A DNA stretch of 64,000 bases from Pseudolachnospira sp051055405 (GCF_051055405.1 NZ_CP167068.1:2294001-2358000), one strand, 5' to 3'; counted from the first letter of the stretch, positions 52,754 to 62,508 are shown. A program made the numbers and translations. Notes: generated by a model not told the origin, from the letters alone.

Positions 52754-53859
52754 TCTTCTTCCTCAATTTGATCCAAAAAAGCTTCCATCCGCTCCACCAG
52801 CCTGCCCAGATCGTACCCTTTTTCTCGGAGAAGCTCCGCATATCCCTGCCTCACGCTTGGAACAACTGTGCTTTCAATGGCGTCCGCCCAAGTAGAAACG
52901 CCGTCTGTCAAAGGCAGAAAGTGGAGCTCTCCGCTTAGGTTCGCATCCCTAGTAACCGCTTCCGATACCAGACAGGGTAGCCCCGACGCTTGGGCTTCCA
53001 TCAGAACCATCGGAAATCCCTCATAAAGGGAAGGTAAAAGGAAAAGATCCATTCCATCCATATAGGTTGGAATATCTTTCTGGCTGCCCAACAGCAAAAA
53101 ATCCTGCTTCAATCCCCTCTCGTTAATCAGCTCCGACATTTTTGAATAGAGCTCCCCCTCGCCAACATGCCAGAACACAAACGGGAACGCCCGCTTTTTT
53201 AATTCACAGGCAATTTCCAACAAATACAGCGGGTTTTTCACATCAGAAAGTCTACCGACTGTTCCCAGCACTACTTTTCCCTCCGCATGCAGACGATTTC
53301 TAATTTGTTTCCTTCGTTCTGAATTTGGCGTAAAACGTTCCGTTTCTATGCAATTTGGTATGACAGTAAAAGGACGATTTCCAAACATCCATCGTCCCGC
53401 ATCAGGAGAACAGGCGAAAAAATAATTGATGTAGTGAGAAAGCCTGGGGAAGGCCAACGCCGAGAGGACACGATAGGAAAAAGATGGATTTAAAATCTTT
53501 GTACTGTGGGAGTGCAGAACACGGATGGGAACGCCCTTTGCCTTTGCAATCGCAAACACACTTAGATCCGTCAATCTGCGGCATCGCTGATAGCAAACCG
53601 CCAGAAAATGGTTTTCCGTAAACAGCGTTTCCAGATAAGCCCGGTAGGCAGCAACTCCCTTTCTTTTCTGTGGCGCAAAAAAAATCCTTCCGCCAAGCTC
53701 CTCGGCCTCTTCTGAAAAAGCCATAGTGGCATCCGTCGTCAGAAAATCAAACTGATACTTGGTTTTATCAAAACGGCGGTAAATATTCATGATAAAGGTT
53801 TCCATCCCGCCCGGATTACTCGTCAATCCTACAATTAAGATACGCCTTATTTCTCTCAT
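52750..53859 (-). CDS. Glycosyltransferase family 4 (EpsF-like)
   Basis: 369 residues. TSNPGGMETFIMNIYR at the N-terminus, FHWxGEGEL-like segment WHVGEGELYSK, and PSLYEGFPMVLMEAQASGLPCLVS, the pattern of capsule/exopolysaccharide GT4 enzymes such as EpsF. Overlaps both neighbours by four bases, so it is tightly coupled in the operon. Confidence 0.9.
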   Translation of the reverse strand: MREIRRILIVGLTSNPGGMETFIMNIYRRFDKTKYQFDFLTTDATMAFSEEAEELGGRIFFAPQKRKGVAAYRAYLETLFTENHFLAVCYQRCRRLTDLSVFAIAKAKGVPIRVLHSHSTKILNPSFSYRVLSALAFPRLSHYINYFFACSPDAGRWMFGNRPFTVIPNCIETERFTPNSERRKQIRNRLHAEGKVVLGTVGRLSDVKNPLYLLEIACELKKRAFPFVFWHVGEGELYSKMSELINERGLKQDFLLLGSQKDIPTYMDGMDLFLLPSLYEGFPMVLMEAQASGLPCLVSEAVTRDANLSGELHFLPLTDGVSTWADAIESTVVPSVRQGYAELLREKGYDLGRLVERMEAFLDQIEEEE

Positions 53860-54854
53860 CCAATCTCCTGCTTTTCGTATTCTGACCGCTCCGGCAAAAT
53901 CTGTTCAAACGCTTGAATTAAACTTCTCTTTCTCTGCTCAAAATCCGGACATTCCCCCACATCATTGCAGCAAATCATTTTACAGGATTGCTTACGAATG
54001 ATCTTCGGAGCTCTCCAGTCATCGGCACAGATATTATCGTAGACCCCTTGTAAAGATTTCGGTGAAAACGCACCGGACGCCAAAGCCCAATACCGCATCA
54101 GCCAGGCGCTGACGTCTCTCTCATTCCGAAACTTTCTCAGGCAGGTTTTATGCAAAATCTCCGGTTCCCGCTTCCAGATCTGCTCAAAAGTATCTTTTCG
54201 GAATGCCAGGGGAAGATGATCGTCGTGAAATCCTGTGAATTTTTTCCATGGACGTAAAAGAAAATTGCGTATACCGTCCGCCCCATTCTTCCATGTATAA
54301 ATTTTCCTGCGATACTGCTTCAATGTATCACGCTTGCAAAAATGCGCGTTGATAATTTTTACATCATTAAAAATAATAGACTTGATTTTATCCTTCTCCG
54401 GTAAAATCGCTTCCATCAAAAAGCGGTCCCGTGGAAGCTCTCCGTCGAAAAAATCGTCTGGCTTTACCGTGTCAATCAAAAACATATCATCATTAAAATA
54501 CACAAATTTCTCGCTCAATCCAGCGATCCGATGGATATTCAACTCAATCGGATTGGTATTAAAGGTGGGAAGGTATTCCGCCGGTATGAAATCTCGATGA
54601 TTCACAATGTGGAGTTTGGGATGCTCTGTGTTCAGCCAGGGAGGGATATGTCCCCAGGTCACAAAATGGATTCGGTTCACCCAAGGAGCAAACTGTTCTA
54701 CCCCCCGAAACCAAAACTGAAGGTTTCCCCATTCCCGGTAACGGGCGGCTCCCACATCCGAGCCGTCCTCTACTGCATATTGTTCCTTCTCTTTTTTCCA
54801 GGCTGGATCCGCCCCATCCACCCACAAAATAACAAAATCAATTTTGTTCTCCAT
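53856..54854 (-). CDS. Stealth-family sugar-1-phosphate transferase
   Basis: 332 residues with the four Stealth conserved regions: CR1 IDFVILWVDGADPAW at the N-terminus; CR2 with REWGNLQFWFRGVEQ and EKFVYFNDDMFL; CR3 FHDDHLPLAFRKDTF; CR4 ICCNDVGECPDF. Stealth proteins transfer hexose-1-phosphate and create phosphodiester links in bacterial capsules (family knowledge). So the glycan made by this operon may carry phosphodiesters. Start codon 14 bases after the upstream GT2 stop. Confidence 0.9.
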   Translation of the reverse strand: MENKIDFVILWVDGADPAWKKEKEQYAVEDGSDVGAARYREWGNLQFWFRGVEQFAPWVNRIHFVTWGHIPPWLNTEHPKLHIVNHRDFIPAEYLPTFNTNPIELNIHRIAGLSEKFVYFNDDMFLIDTVKPDDFFDGELPRDRFLMEAILPEKDKIKSIIFNDVKIINAHFCKRDTLKQYRRKIYTWKNGADGIRNFLLRPWKKFTGFHDDHLPLAFRKDTFEQIWKREPEILHKTCLRKFRNERDVSAWLMRYWALASGAFSPKSLQGVYDNICADDWRAPKIIRKQSCKMICCNDVGECPDFEQRKRSLIQAFEQILPERSEYEKQEIG

Positions 54855-54868
54855 CGTCTCTCTGCCAC

Positions 54869-55882
54869 CTAGTATTTTTGATGAATATGAAACCGGCGGA
54901 TCCGCCAGTCATAAAGCCGGCCAAATAGGGCCAACAAATGTACTCCTCCAAAAGAAGCCAACGCCATCAGCCGCGTTTCCATTTTGTTTTCTTTATCCTT
55001 CCAAATTTCCCACCGCAGCCGGCGAATCCGTCCGCCCAACTCCCGACGCTTCTCCCGGTACGCCTTTCCATAGGGCAAAAGACGCAAAATCTGCAGACAA
55101 GAAACAAACATTCTGGAATCTGCCGCCTTTTGCAGCTCCGGGTAATGTTCCCTTATAAATTCTTGTATCTCCTCGGATATCTCAATCAAATCCCACTTCC
55201 GGGCTTCAAAGTGAGAGTGCATGCTGCTTCCGGGTCTCTGCAAATAAAAATACTTCCGGGCAGGATGATAGGCCACGGTCCCGCAGGCATACCAACGATA
55301 TACCACAGCCAAATCTTCGTACAGCCGGCCTTCCGGAAAAGGATTTTCCACAACAATCTGTCTCTCCAACAATTTCACACAAGGAAAATTTGTCATCACC
55401 TTCCGGTATAACATAGAATGCAGTGCTTCCTCCGCGCAAAAAGTACAAATCTGCCCCTCTTCTTCAAAAGAGCCCCTGTCCTCCGGTGAAAATACTTTCT
55501 GATAGCCGCAAGCCGCCATCCGGGCATTGGTCTGCTTCAGCAGGTGAAGGAGGAAGTCCAGGTAATCAGCCGAAATCCAGTCGTCTCCGTCGACAAATGC
55601 AATATATTCCCCAGAGGATTCCTGTACACCTCGGTTTCTGGCAACGGCAGCGCCATGATTCTCCTGATGAAATACCCGAATCCTGGAATCGTTTTGGGAA
55701 TACTCATCACAAATTACGCCCGACTGGTCAACTGATCCGTCATCTATCAAAATCAATTCCCAGTTAGGATACGTTTGACATAGGACACTTTCTATCGCGC
55801 GCTTTAGATACGCATCCAGATTATACACCGGCATAATGACGGAAATCAATTCTACATCCGCGTCTTGCGCTTCACTCTCCAT
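54869..55882 (-). CDS. Glycosyltransferase family 2
   Basis: 337 residues. SVIMPVYNLDAYLKRAIESV, LIDDGSVDQSGVICDEY, NHGAAVARNRGVQ and FVDGDDWIS are the standard GT-A motifs with the metal-binding DGDD. The last 60 residues are basic and amphipathic (KRRELGGRIRRLR) and probably touch the membrane. Overlaps the upstream GT4 by 11 bases. Start after GGAGGCTTTTT. Confidence 0.9.
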   Translation of the reverse strand: MESEAQDADVELISVIMPVYNLDAYLKRAIESVLCQTYPNWELILIDDGSVDQSGVICDEYSQNDSRIRVFHQENHGAAVARNRGVQESSGEYIAFVDGDDWISADYLDFLLHLLKQTNARMAACGYQKVFSPEDRGSFEEEGQICTFCAEEALHSMLYRKVMTNFPCVKLLERQIVVENPFPEGRLYEDLAVVYRWYACGTVAYHPARKYFYLQRPGSSMHSHFEARKWDLIEISEEIQEFIREHYPELQKAADSRMFVSCLQILRLLPYGKAYREKRRELGGRIRRLRWEIWKDKENKMETRLMALASFGGVHLLALFGRLYDWRIRRFHIHQKY

Positions 55883-57002
55883 AAAAAGCCTCCACCGCCT
55901 CTTCCAACCTCTCCCAGGAATATTTTTTCTCTTCCTGTCTTATATTTTCCTTCCAATTGACTGTATCTTCTGACTCAAAAAAGCGAATCACAGACTCCGC
56001 CAATGATGCAGGATCTTTCGGCTCTGCTAAAAAACCCGTTTTTCCCTCTGTTATCACCTCCGGAAGCCCACCTACTCTTGTGGCAACCACTGGCTTTTGA
56101 AAGCCATAGGCAATCTGGATAATCCCGCTCTGGGTAGCCGATTCATAGGGAAGAACCACCAGATCACAGGCAGAAAAATACAACTCTACTTCTTGATCCG
56201 GAATATAACCATCCACAATTTTCACACAGGAATCCAAAGATTTCTCACAGACCAGCCTCTCATAGTCTCCTTTATCTCCGCCAAAATCCCCAACTACAAA
56301 AAGTCTGGTTCCTTCAACCTGGTTCACAATTTCCGGCATAGCCTGCAATAAATATTTTAACCCTTTATAAGGCCGAACAAAACCAAAAAACAGCAGGATG
56401 TGTTCCGTCTCGCCAATATGCAAAGCTTTTCTGGCAGATTCTTTTGAAATCCCTTGCATTCGAAATGCTTGAAAGGTAGGCAGCACCACTCTTTGGACAA
56501 ACGCATTCGGACAAATTTCTTTTAAATTTTTTTCGTCCAACTGGGAATGAACCAAAAAATAATCTCCCCGCCGCAAAACTCTTTTTGTCAGCCAACGATC
56601 GAAAGGGAAGCGCTCATGGGGAAATACATTATGACAAACAAATAAAATCTTGCTCTTCCCTAACAGCCTACATAACAGCCAATCGCAAGGAGCAAAATAC
56701 GGGTGCCACCACTGGATAATCACCAGCTCCGGAGATTCTTTTCGTACTTTTCTCGCGGTTTTCCAAATATTAAACGGGTTTGCCGTATTCAGCCAAAACT
56801 TTGTATCCTCAATTTTAAATTGGTCATTGCTAAAATCCTTTTGCTCTTTTTTAAAAAGGAATTTCGGATACTGCATTCGAAAAGAAACCATTGAAACATC
56901 ATGATTTTTCCGAAGGACGCGGCACATCATCCCGGTATAATGTGAAATTCCGCCTTTAAAAGGATATACCGGGCCGATCATCACGATCTTCTTCCATCTC
57001 AT
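55872..57002 (-). CDS. Glycosyltransferase family 4
   Basis: 376 residues. GPVYPFKGGISHYTGMM at the N-terminus, WWHPYFAP and HNVFPHERFP in the middle, FFGFVRPYKGLKYLL in the donor half, and PYESATQSGIIQIAYGF where the GT4 Glu region is modified (Ser/Thr/Gln-rich). That variant is seen in a subgroup of GT4 enzymes. Part of the operon from 59312. Confidence 0.88.
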   Translation of the reverse strand: MRWKKIVMIGPVYPFKGGISHYTGMMCRVLRKNHDVSMVSFRMQYPKFLFKKEQKDFSNDQFKIEDTKFWLNTANPFNIWKTARKVRKESPELVIIQWWHPYFAPCDWLLCRLLGKSKILFVCHNVFPHERFPFDRWLTKRVLRRGDYFLVHSQLDEKNLKEICPNAFVQRVVLPTFQAFRMQGISKESARKALHIGETEHILLFFGFVRPYKGLKYLLQAMPEIVNQVEGTRLFVVGDFGGDKGDYERLVCEKSLDSCVKIVDGYIPDQEVELYFSACDLVVLPYESATQSGIIQIAYGFQKPVVATRVGGLPEVITEGKTGFLAEPKDPASLAESVIRFFESEDTVNWKENIRQEEKKYSWERLEEAVEAFYGE

Positions 57003-57011
57003 ACCACTGCC

Positions 57012-58316
57012 CTATTCCTTTCCGCAGGCTCCACGCCCCACGCTATCGTAAATCACGTCAGTGCCTTGAAATATCTCCGGCCGATAACAATTTCTTCCAT
57101 CCAATACAATCGGATGGCGCATATGCGTTTGATAACACTGCGGAGAAAGCGTCTTTACTTCATTCCACTCCGTAAAGATCAAACATAAGTCTGCCTTCTC
57201 CAAGGCTTCTTCCGGCGTTTCGTAGTACTCAATCCCTTCCGGAAACCTCTCCTGGAACTTTTCTTCTCCCACTGGATCCCAGGCCTGAATCCTGCACTCT
57301 TCATCCAGCAAAATTGGAATATTCACCAGCGACGGCGCTTCCCGCAGGTCATCCGTACCAGGTTTAAAAGTTAGTCCCAGAACTGCCACCGTCAATCCCT
57401 TTAACTCTTTATAATATTTTCGTGCCTTCTTGATTAGGCGCAGTTTTTGATGGTCATTCACCTCGATCGCAGCCTTCACAGTTTTCATCTCATAATCATG
57501 AAAATTCGCCAGCCAGTGCAGCGCCTTAGTATCCTTCGGGAAACAAGACCCCCCATAGCCGATTCCCGCATGAAGAAACTTGCTTCCAATCCGCTCATCG
57601 TAGCCCATCCCAGCGGCTACATCCTCGATATCCGCTCCCACCAGCTCGCAAAGGTTGGCAATCTCATTGATATAGGAAATCTTCAAAGCCAAAAAATCAT
57701 TGGACGCATACTTGATCATCTCCGCGCTTTTCCGGTTAGTCACTAAAACTGGCGCATCAAAGCCTTCGTACACTCGCATTAAAACCTCTTCGACGGCTTT
57801 CATCTCCGTACCAATCACAATCCGCGAAGGATATAACGTATCTCGAACCGCCGTCCCCTGCGCCAAAAACTCCGGATTGGAAGCCACGAAAATATTCACG
57901 GAATGAATCAAGTGCTCCCTCAAAAAAACTTCCAGCTTATCATTGGTTCCAATGGGCACGGTAGACTTGATCACTACCACACAGTCTTGTTCCACCGAAG
58001 CGGCAATCTGCTCGGCCACCTCGTAAACATATTTTAAGTTGGCGGATCCATCCCGCTTTTCCGGGGTTCCGACGCCAATAAAAATCACTTCCGCATCCCG
58101 ATAAGCCCCAGAAAAATCCGTTGTAAAAGAAAGCCTGTCCTGATTTTTCTTCATCAACTCATCCAGGCCCTTTTCATAGATAGGGGAAATCCCCTGGCGC
58201 ATCCGCTCTACTTTTTCCTTATCCACATCCACACAGACCACCGTATGTCCATGCTCCGCCAGACAAACCCCAGTCACCAAGCCGACATAGCCTGTCCCCG
58301 CTATCGCTATTTTCAT
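57012..58316 (-). CDS. ugd: UDP-glucose 6-dehydrogenase
   Basis: 434 residues, full length. GTGYVGLVTGVCLAEHGH cofactor motif, STVPIGTNDKL, NPEFLAQGTAV, and the catalytic Cys in GIGYGGSCFPKDT; LGLTFKPGTDDLREAPS and TEWNEVKTL follow. Oxidises UDP-glucose to UDP-glucuronate, so an acidic sugar is predicted in this polymer. Start after GGGGAGATAAA. Nucleotide-sugar dehydrogenases for other hexoses are possible but the motifs fit Ugd best. Confidence 0.92.
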   Translation of the reverse strand: MKIAIAGTGYVGLVTGVCLAEHGHTVVCVDVDKEKVERMRQGISPIYEKGLDELMKKNQDRLSFTTDFSGAYRDAEVIFIGVGTPEKRDGSANLKYVYEVAEQIAASVEQDCVVVIKSTVPIGTNDKLEVFLREHLIHSVNIFVASNPEFLAQGTAVRDTLYPSRIVIGTEMKAVEEVLMRVYEGFDAPVLVTNRKSAEMIKYASNDFLALKISYINEIANLCELVGADIEDVAAGMGYDERIGSKFLHAGIGYGGSCFPKDTKALHWLANFHDYEMKTVKAAIEVNDHQKLRLIKKARKYYKELKGLTVAVLGLTFKPGTDDLREAPSLVNIPILLDEECRIQAWDPVGEEKFQERFPEGIEYYETPEEALEKADLCLIFTEWNEVKTLSPQCYQTHMRHPIVLDGRNCYRPEIFQGTDVIYDSVGRGACGKE

Positions 58317-58331
58317 TTTATCTCCCCAAAA

Positions 58332-59312
58332 TCAGTCTTCTTCCTCCGCCAGCTCCTCCTGTCTCTCACATGCCCCGTCATAATCCAACTTCCGCACATG
58401 ATACTGAATATCCTCCAGAAGCTTCCGGTTTGCCGCAATAATATCCGCCTGCAATCCCACCACGAAGGTTGATACTCCGGACAGCATCAGCGTGCTGGCT
58501 AAAATCAGCGACTGCACATGCCCGGCGCTGTCTCCACTGAACCAATAATACAAAAAACGGACTCCCACGGCAAAACCGCCCAGAAACAAAATCCCGCCAA
58601 TGGTCGTAAAGCAAAGCAAAGGCCGGTACATCAAAAGCGCCCGCAGGATCGTCAGCATCGACTTCTTCACATATCCCAGCATGCTATTGAACAGCCGGGA
58701 AGGCCGCAGTTCCTCATTGGTCCGAATCGGCACGGAACTGATCGCCATCTTATTCCGCCCTGCTTGAACAATGGTTTCCAAAGTATACGTATACTCGTTT
58801 ACCACATTCATCCGCATGGCCGCCTCTCTGCTGTAGGCCCGAAATCCACTGGGCGCGTCGGGGATATTCGTCTTCGACGCCTTCCGCACCACCCAGCTTC
58901 CAAAATGCTGCAGCTTCTTCTTTAACGGCGAAAAATGCTCCGTCGCGTCGATGGGCCGCTCGCCGATCACAATATCCGATTTTCCTTCCAGAATCGGCCG
59001 CACCAGCTTCTCGATGTCCGCGCCGCAGTACTGGTTGTCCGCATCCGTATTGACAATGATATCCGCCCCATTCCGAAGGCAGGCGTCCAATCCAGCCATA
59101 AAGCCTTTGGCAAGGCCCTTGTTCGTCTTGAAATTGACGACATAATTCACACCCCAGGCTTTCGCCACTTCCACCGTATTATCCTTGCTGCCGTCGTTGA
59201 TAATCAAATATTCGATGGTATCGATCCCCTCGATTTTCTTCGGCAGAGCATCCAGCGCTATCCGCAGCGTTTCCGCTTCATTGTAGCACGGGATCTGTAT
59301 GATTAATTTCAT
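58332..59312 (-). CDS. Glycosyltransferase family 2, DPM1-like with two C-terminal membrane segments
   Basis: 326 residues from MKLIIQIPCYNE; GGAG is six bases before ATG 59312, so the longer in-frame start is rejected. GT-A motifs: IINDGSKDNTVEVA, NTDADNQYCGADI. Two hydrophobic segments near residues 232-290 and a charged tail. The soluble domain resembles dolichol-phosphate-mannose-synthase-type enzymes, so it may make a polyprenyl-phosphate sugar. First gene of the operon behind the promoter at 59356-59384. Confidence 0.88.
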   Translation of the reverse strand: MKLIIQIPCYNEAETLRIALDALPKKIEGIDTIEYLIINDGSKDNTVEVAKAWGVNYVVNFKTNKGLAKGFMAGLDACLRNGADIIVNTDADNQYCGADIEKLVRPILEGKSDIVIGERPIDATEHFSPLKKKLQHFGSWVVRKASKTNIPDAPSGFRAYSREAAMRMNVVNEYTYTLETIVQAGRNKMAISSVPIRTNEELRPSRLFNSMLGYVKKSMLTILRALLMYRPLLCFTTIGGILFLGGFAVGVRFLYYWFSGDSAGHVQSLILASTLMLSGVSTFVVGLQADIIAANRKLLEDIQYHVRKLDYDGACERQEELAEEED

Positions 59313-59355
59313 CGATCGCTCCTTCATTCTCGTTAACTGAAAATATTATCTTTTA

Positions 59356-59384
59356 AGTATATCTAAAATTTCCCAAAAGGTCAA
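59356..59384 (-). promoter_or_regulatory. Promoter of the ugd/Stealth/flippase operon
   Basis: TTGACC (59379-59384), 17-base spacer, TATACT (59356-59361), minus strand; leader of about 38 bases. It has the same -35 and spacer as the promoter at 24267-24295. Confidence 0.78.
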
Positions 59385-59440
59385 TTCTTCTTTCCCCTCG
59401 ATGACACACCGCAAAACCAGAACCTCCTAACCCCATTCCA

Positions 59441-59992
59441 TTATCCGATGGTATAACTCATCTCATGCCATTCTTCTCCGCCCCAAGTAGACTGAGCCAT
59501 GCCCAGATCCACAAAGCCAAACTTCCGATACATCTCTACTCTCGATTCCAGACAGGTAAGAAGAAGGAGGCTCCTACCCCCTTCCTGTTCCCTTTGCACA
59601 TAGCGGGAAACCAGTTCCCTGCCAAGCCCCTGCCCGCGGTATTCCGGCAGTACGGCCAATCCCAATAACATCACATTTTTCCCATTGGGATGATATAAGC
59701 TGGCATCCGTAAAGAACTCGTCCCGAAAAGTAGATTCATCCGTAGCAAGTCCATTTAGAAATCCCGCCAGCTTTCCCGTTTCTTTATCCACCGCCACCAA
59801 AAACAGTTCGGGCGCCGCCGCAATCCGCTCACTCATATGCTTCTTGGAACAGGCCTCGCTGGGTGGAAAACAAATCTGCTCGATTGCCGCCGCCTGCTCC
59901 ACTTCATCCCCTGTGATAGTTCGAAATTCAAATTTTTCCAAAATCTCTTTGCCCATCAATTTCTCTTCCGGCCTCCCTAATTTTTTATCCAT
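59441..59992 (-). CDS. GNAT family N-acetyltransferase
   Basis: 183 residues. FRTITGDEVEQAAAIEQICFPPSEACS at the N-terminus, then LLGLAVLPEYRGQGLGRELVSRY, the acetyl-CoA-binding R/Q-x-x-G-x-G/A motif, and LLLTCLESRVEMYRKFGF. It resembles serotonin/amino-group GNAT enzymes (AANAT-like) and has no special link to sugars in sequence. It begins one base after the flippase stop, so it is cotranscribed. Start may be 59992 or the internal ATG at 59956. Confidence 0.82.
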   Translation of the reverse strand: MDKKLGRPEEKLMGKEILEKFEFRTITGDEVEQAAAIEQICFPPSEACSKKHMSERIAAAPELFLVAVDKETGKLAGFLNGLATDESTFRDEFFTDASLYHPNGKNVMLLGLAVLPEYRGQGLGRELVSRYVQREQEGGRSLLLLTCLESRVEMYRKFGFVDLGMAQSTWGGEEWHEMSYTIG

Positions 59993-59993
59993 A

Positions 59994-61499
59994 CTATCTC
60001 AAATCCTTTCGCATCCCCGCCATCGTCTCTTTCACCCGCTTTCGCACCGCCGGAAAGCAAAGCATACTAACGCCGCCATAAACCACGCCCATTCCAATGG
60101 TTAAGGCCGCGCCGAATCCCAAAAATCCGCTCCAACCTGCCGCAGCCACCGGCCAGACCGTTCCTGCCGCAGCCGCCAGGAAAAACACGGCAAAGTTCAC
60201 CAGATACACCCGGTAAAACCGCCAAGTGCTTCGCTTTAGCAGCTTTTTGCTGACATACCAGATCATATCGTTGGTCCGGTACAAGAGAGCCGCCACCGTT
60301 CCAAGAAGCACCCCGTAAATCCCCCAGATTCCGACCAAAGCCAGACTGACCGCCAGATTGATCGCAGCCTCCGCCGCGGACCGAGACGCGGTCTTTCGGA
60401 AATGCCCCGCTACGTCGATGGTATTTTGCGCCGCCCGCCGGCAGCTGCTCAAAAGCTCGATTCCAACAAACAGAAGGGGAAGCCATTGCCCCCCATAAGA
60501 TACATCCCGGACGCCATTGGTATATAAATCGATAAACGATGGATACAACAAATAAGTAACCGTCAGCAGCAAAAAGCTTGCCGCCGTATAAATCACGTCA
60601 AAGCAGTCCAAATATTCCTCGTACCGCTTCCGGTTCCGGCCATATTCCTGACCCAGAATAAAAAGAAAACTTTCACTGAACTGATAGGTCAGCTGGGAGA
60701 TGGCAGAGACCACCATCTTGTAGACCGAATAGACGCTGACCACCTTCAGTCCGCAGACAATGGTCAAAATCAGCACGTCCGTGTTCTGGAAAATCAGCTG
60801 GGATACCTGATGAACCAGCACCGAATTTTTCTGCTCCACCGCCTTCCAATCCGGCTCCGCCGACAGGTTCAGCCACTGATAATGCTTTTGGATATACCAG
60901 ATATAATACAGGGTCTGCACCAGGCTGGCCGCAAAGCCAAGCCCCATCACCGTCACAATCGGAAGGCCGAGCCAAACCCCAATCAGTTTTGCCAGACTGA
61001 TCAAAACCTGCGCCAGGGTCTGTACATTGCTGATAATGTATTTCTTCCCTTCCGCCTGCAGCAGAATCTTATATTTTCCCTGATACCGGAAATTCAGTAC
61101 ATTTCCCAGGCCGGAAAATACGATCACCCCGATCATCTCCGGCACCGGTACCTCGCCCGCCATAAAATACGTGTAAATCCCGGCAAAAAGCGCGATTCCT
61201 ACCAGATAAAAAACGCTGGCCCGGTCATAGTACCGCTTGGTCGCCGCCATAATCCGGCAGATCGACGCCCCATCCCCGTCCGCCACCGGCCGGTACAGAG
61301 CCTGCAGAGAGGCCGCTCCGATTCCGGCCTCCAGCAAAATAAAATAAGAAAAAATCTGATTGACCGAGTTTAACAGGCCATTCACTTCCGACCCATAGCC
61401 CAGGATAAAAAACCGCGGCAAAAGCAGGCCGATGCCAATGGTAACGACCTGTCCCAAAATCGAATAAAACAAATTTTTCACTCCGCGATCTCGATTCAA
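59994..61499 (-). CDS. Polysaccharide flippase (Wzx-like)
   Basis: 501 residues, about 14 hydrophobic segments, starting at TTG with GGAG seven bases upstream. LLLPRFFILGYGSEVNGLLNSV and then NQIFSYF is the signature of a Gram-positive flippase group, distinct from the one at 50388-51836. The operon comes from outside the window (62505-64000 side). Two flippases suggest two lipid-linked repeat units. Confidence 0.9.
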   Translation of the reverse strand: MNRDRGVKNLFYSILGQVVTIGIGLLLPRFFILGYGSEVNGLLNSVNQIFSYFILLEAGIGAASLQALYRPVADGDGASICRIMAATKRYYDRASVFYLVGIALFAGIYTYFMAGEVPVPEMIGVIVFSGLGNVLNFRYQGKYKILLQAEGKKYIISNVQTLAQVLISLAKLIGVWLGLPIVTVMGLGFAASLVQTLYYIWYIQKHYQWLNLSAEPDWKAVEQKNSVLVHQVSQLIFQNTDVLILTIVCGLKVVSVYSVYKMVVSAISQLTYQFSESFLFILGQEYGRNRKRYEEYLDCFDVIYTAASFLLLTVTYLLYPSFIDLYTNGVRDVSYGGQWLPLLFVGIELLSSCRRAAQNTIDVAGHFRKTASRSAAEAAINLAVSLALVGIWGIYGVLLGTVAALLYRTNDMIWYVSKKLLKRSTWRFYRVYLVNFAVFFLAAAAGTVWPVAAAGWSGFLGFGAALTIGMGVVYGGVSMLCFPAVRKRVKETMAGMRKDLR

Positions 61500-61518
61500 C
61501 TGATTTCTCCATTTCCGA

Positions 61519-62508
61519 TCAGATTTTCCGCGCCAAGTCTGCCAACCCTTCCAGCCGTTTCAGCCTCCAAAACTTCTCCCGGTAAATCCAATCCGCCTTC
61601 GTTCTCACCCGCCAGGACATCCGCTTCACATATTCGTTTTCCTTCCAGCAGGGAAATGCAGCCTGCATCGCATCCGCCGTCCGGGACGCCAAATCCGCTC
61701 TATCACAATGCAAATATCGCATTCCCCCTAGAAGCAGCACATGCAGCCACCACAAATATTCCACCTCAGCAGGAAAAGCCTTCTCCAACTCATGTTTCAG
61801 CCGGTCCGCCACAAGGAAAATACAGTCCATCTCCTTCTGGTACCCTTCCTGCCGCATGATCGATTCCACACTCTGCTCGTAATGATAAACCCGCTGCGGC
61901 GTGTAGCCAATCTTTTCCGCCCTCAGCGAAAGCAAAGGAATCGTCGCCAGGTCTTCATAGATCCACCCATCGGGAAACCGCAGCGCTTCCTGTCCTTCCT
62001 GCGGATCCCACAGGCTTTTTTTCATCCATTTATTCCAAGTACAAGGTCTCGTCAACAAAAATTCCTTCCGGGAAAGCGCTCCTTCCTTTCGCTGGGGCAG
62101 CGCCGCTTCCAGCGCGGAATAAGGTCTTGCCTCTCTCCCGCTTCGCTCCTCCCAGGCGTCAAACAGTAAAATCTCCCATCCTGACCGTTTGACCTTCCTC
62201 CAAAGCATGCCAAGACAGTTCTCCGAAAGCCAATCGTCACTGTCCACCCAGGTAATATATTCCCCGCGGGAGGCGGCAAGCCCAGCGTTCCTGGCCGCGG
62301 CCACCCCTCGGTTTTCCTGAAAAACCGCGATGATCTTTTCCGGATATTTCTTTTTATAATCCTCGATCACATGCCGGCTGCCATCGGTGGAACCATCGTC
62401 CACCAGAACGATCTCATACTCGTCCAAATCCTGATGCAGTAAGCTATCCACACAACGCCGGAGAGTCTTTTCCCGGTTAAAAACAGGAACCAGTATACTC
62501 AGCTTCAT
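61519..62508 (-). CDS. Glycosyltransferase family 2
   Basis: 329 residues from ATG 62508 (AAGGAG six bases before; longer start rejected). SILVPVFNREKTLRRCVDSLL, VDDGSTDGSRHVIEDY, NRGVAAARNAGLAAS and WVDSDDWLSE with the metal-binding DSDD. Overlaps the upstream GT4 gene by four bases. Adds a sugar to a lipid-linked repeat; specificity unknown. Confidence 0.9.
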   Translation of the reverse strand: MKLSILVPVFNREKTLRRCVDSLLHQDLDEYEIVLVDDGSTDGSRHVIEDYKKKYPEKIIAVFQENRGVAAARNAGLAASRGEYITWVDSDDWLSENCLGMLWRKVKRSGWEILLFDAWEERSGREARPYSALEAALPQRKEGALSRKEFLLTRPCTWNKWMKKSLWDPQEGQEALRFPDGWIYEDLATIPLLSLRAEKIGYTPQRVYHYEQSVESIMRQEGYQKEMDCIFLVADRLKHELEKAFPAEVEYLWWLHVLLLGGMRYLHCDRADLASRTADAMQAAFPCWKENEYVKRMSWRVRTKADWIYREKFWRLKRLEGLADLARKI

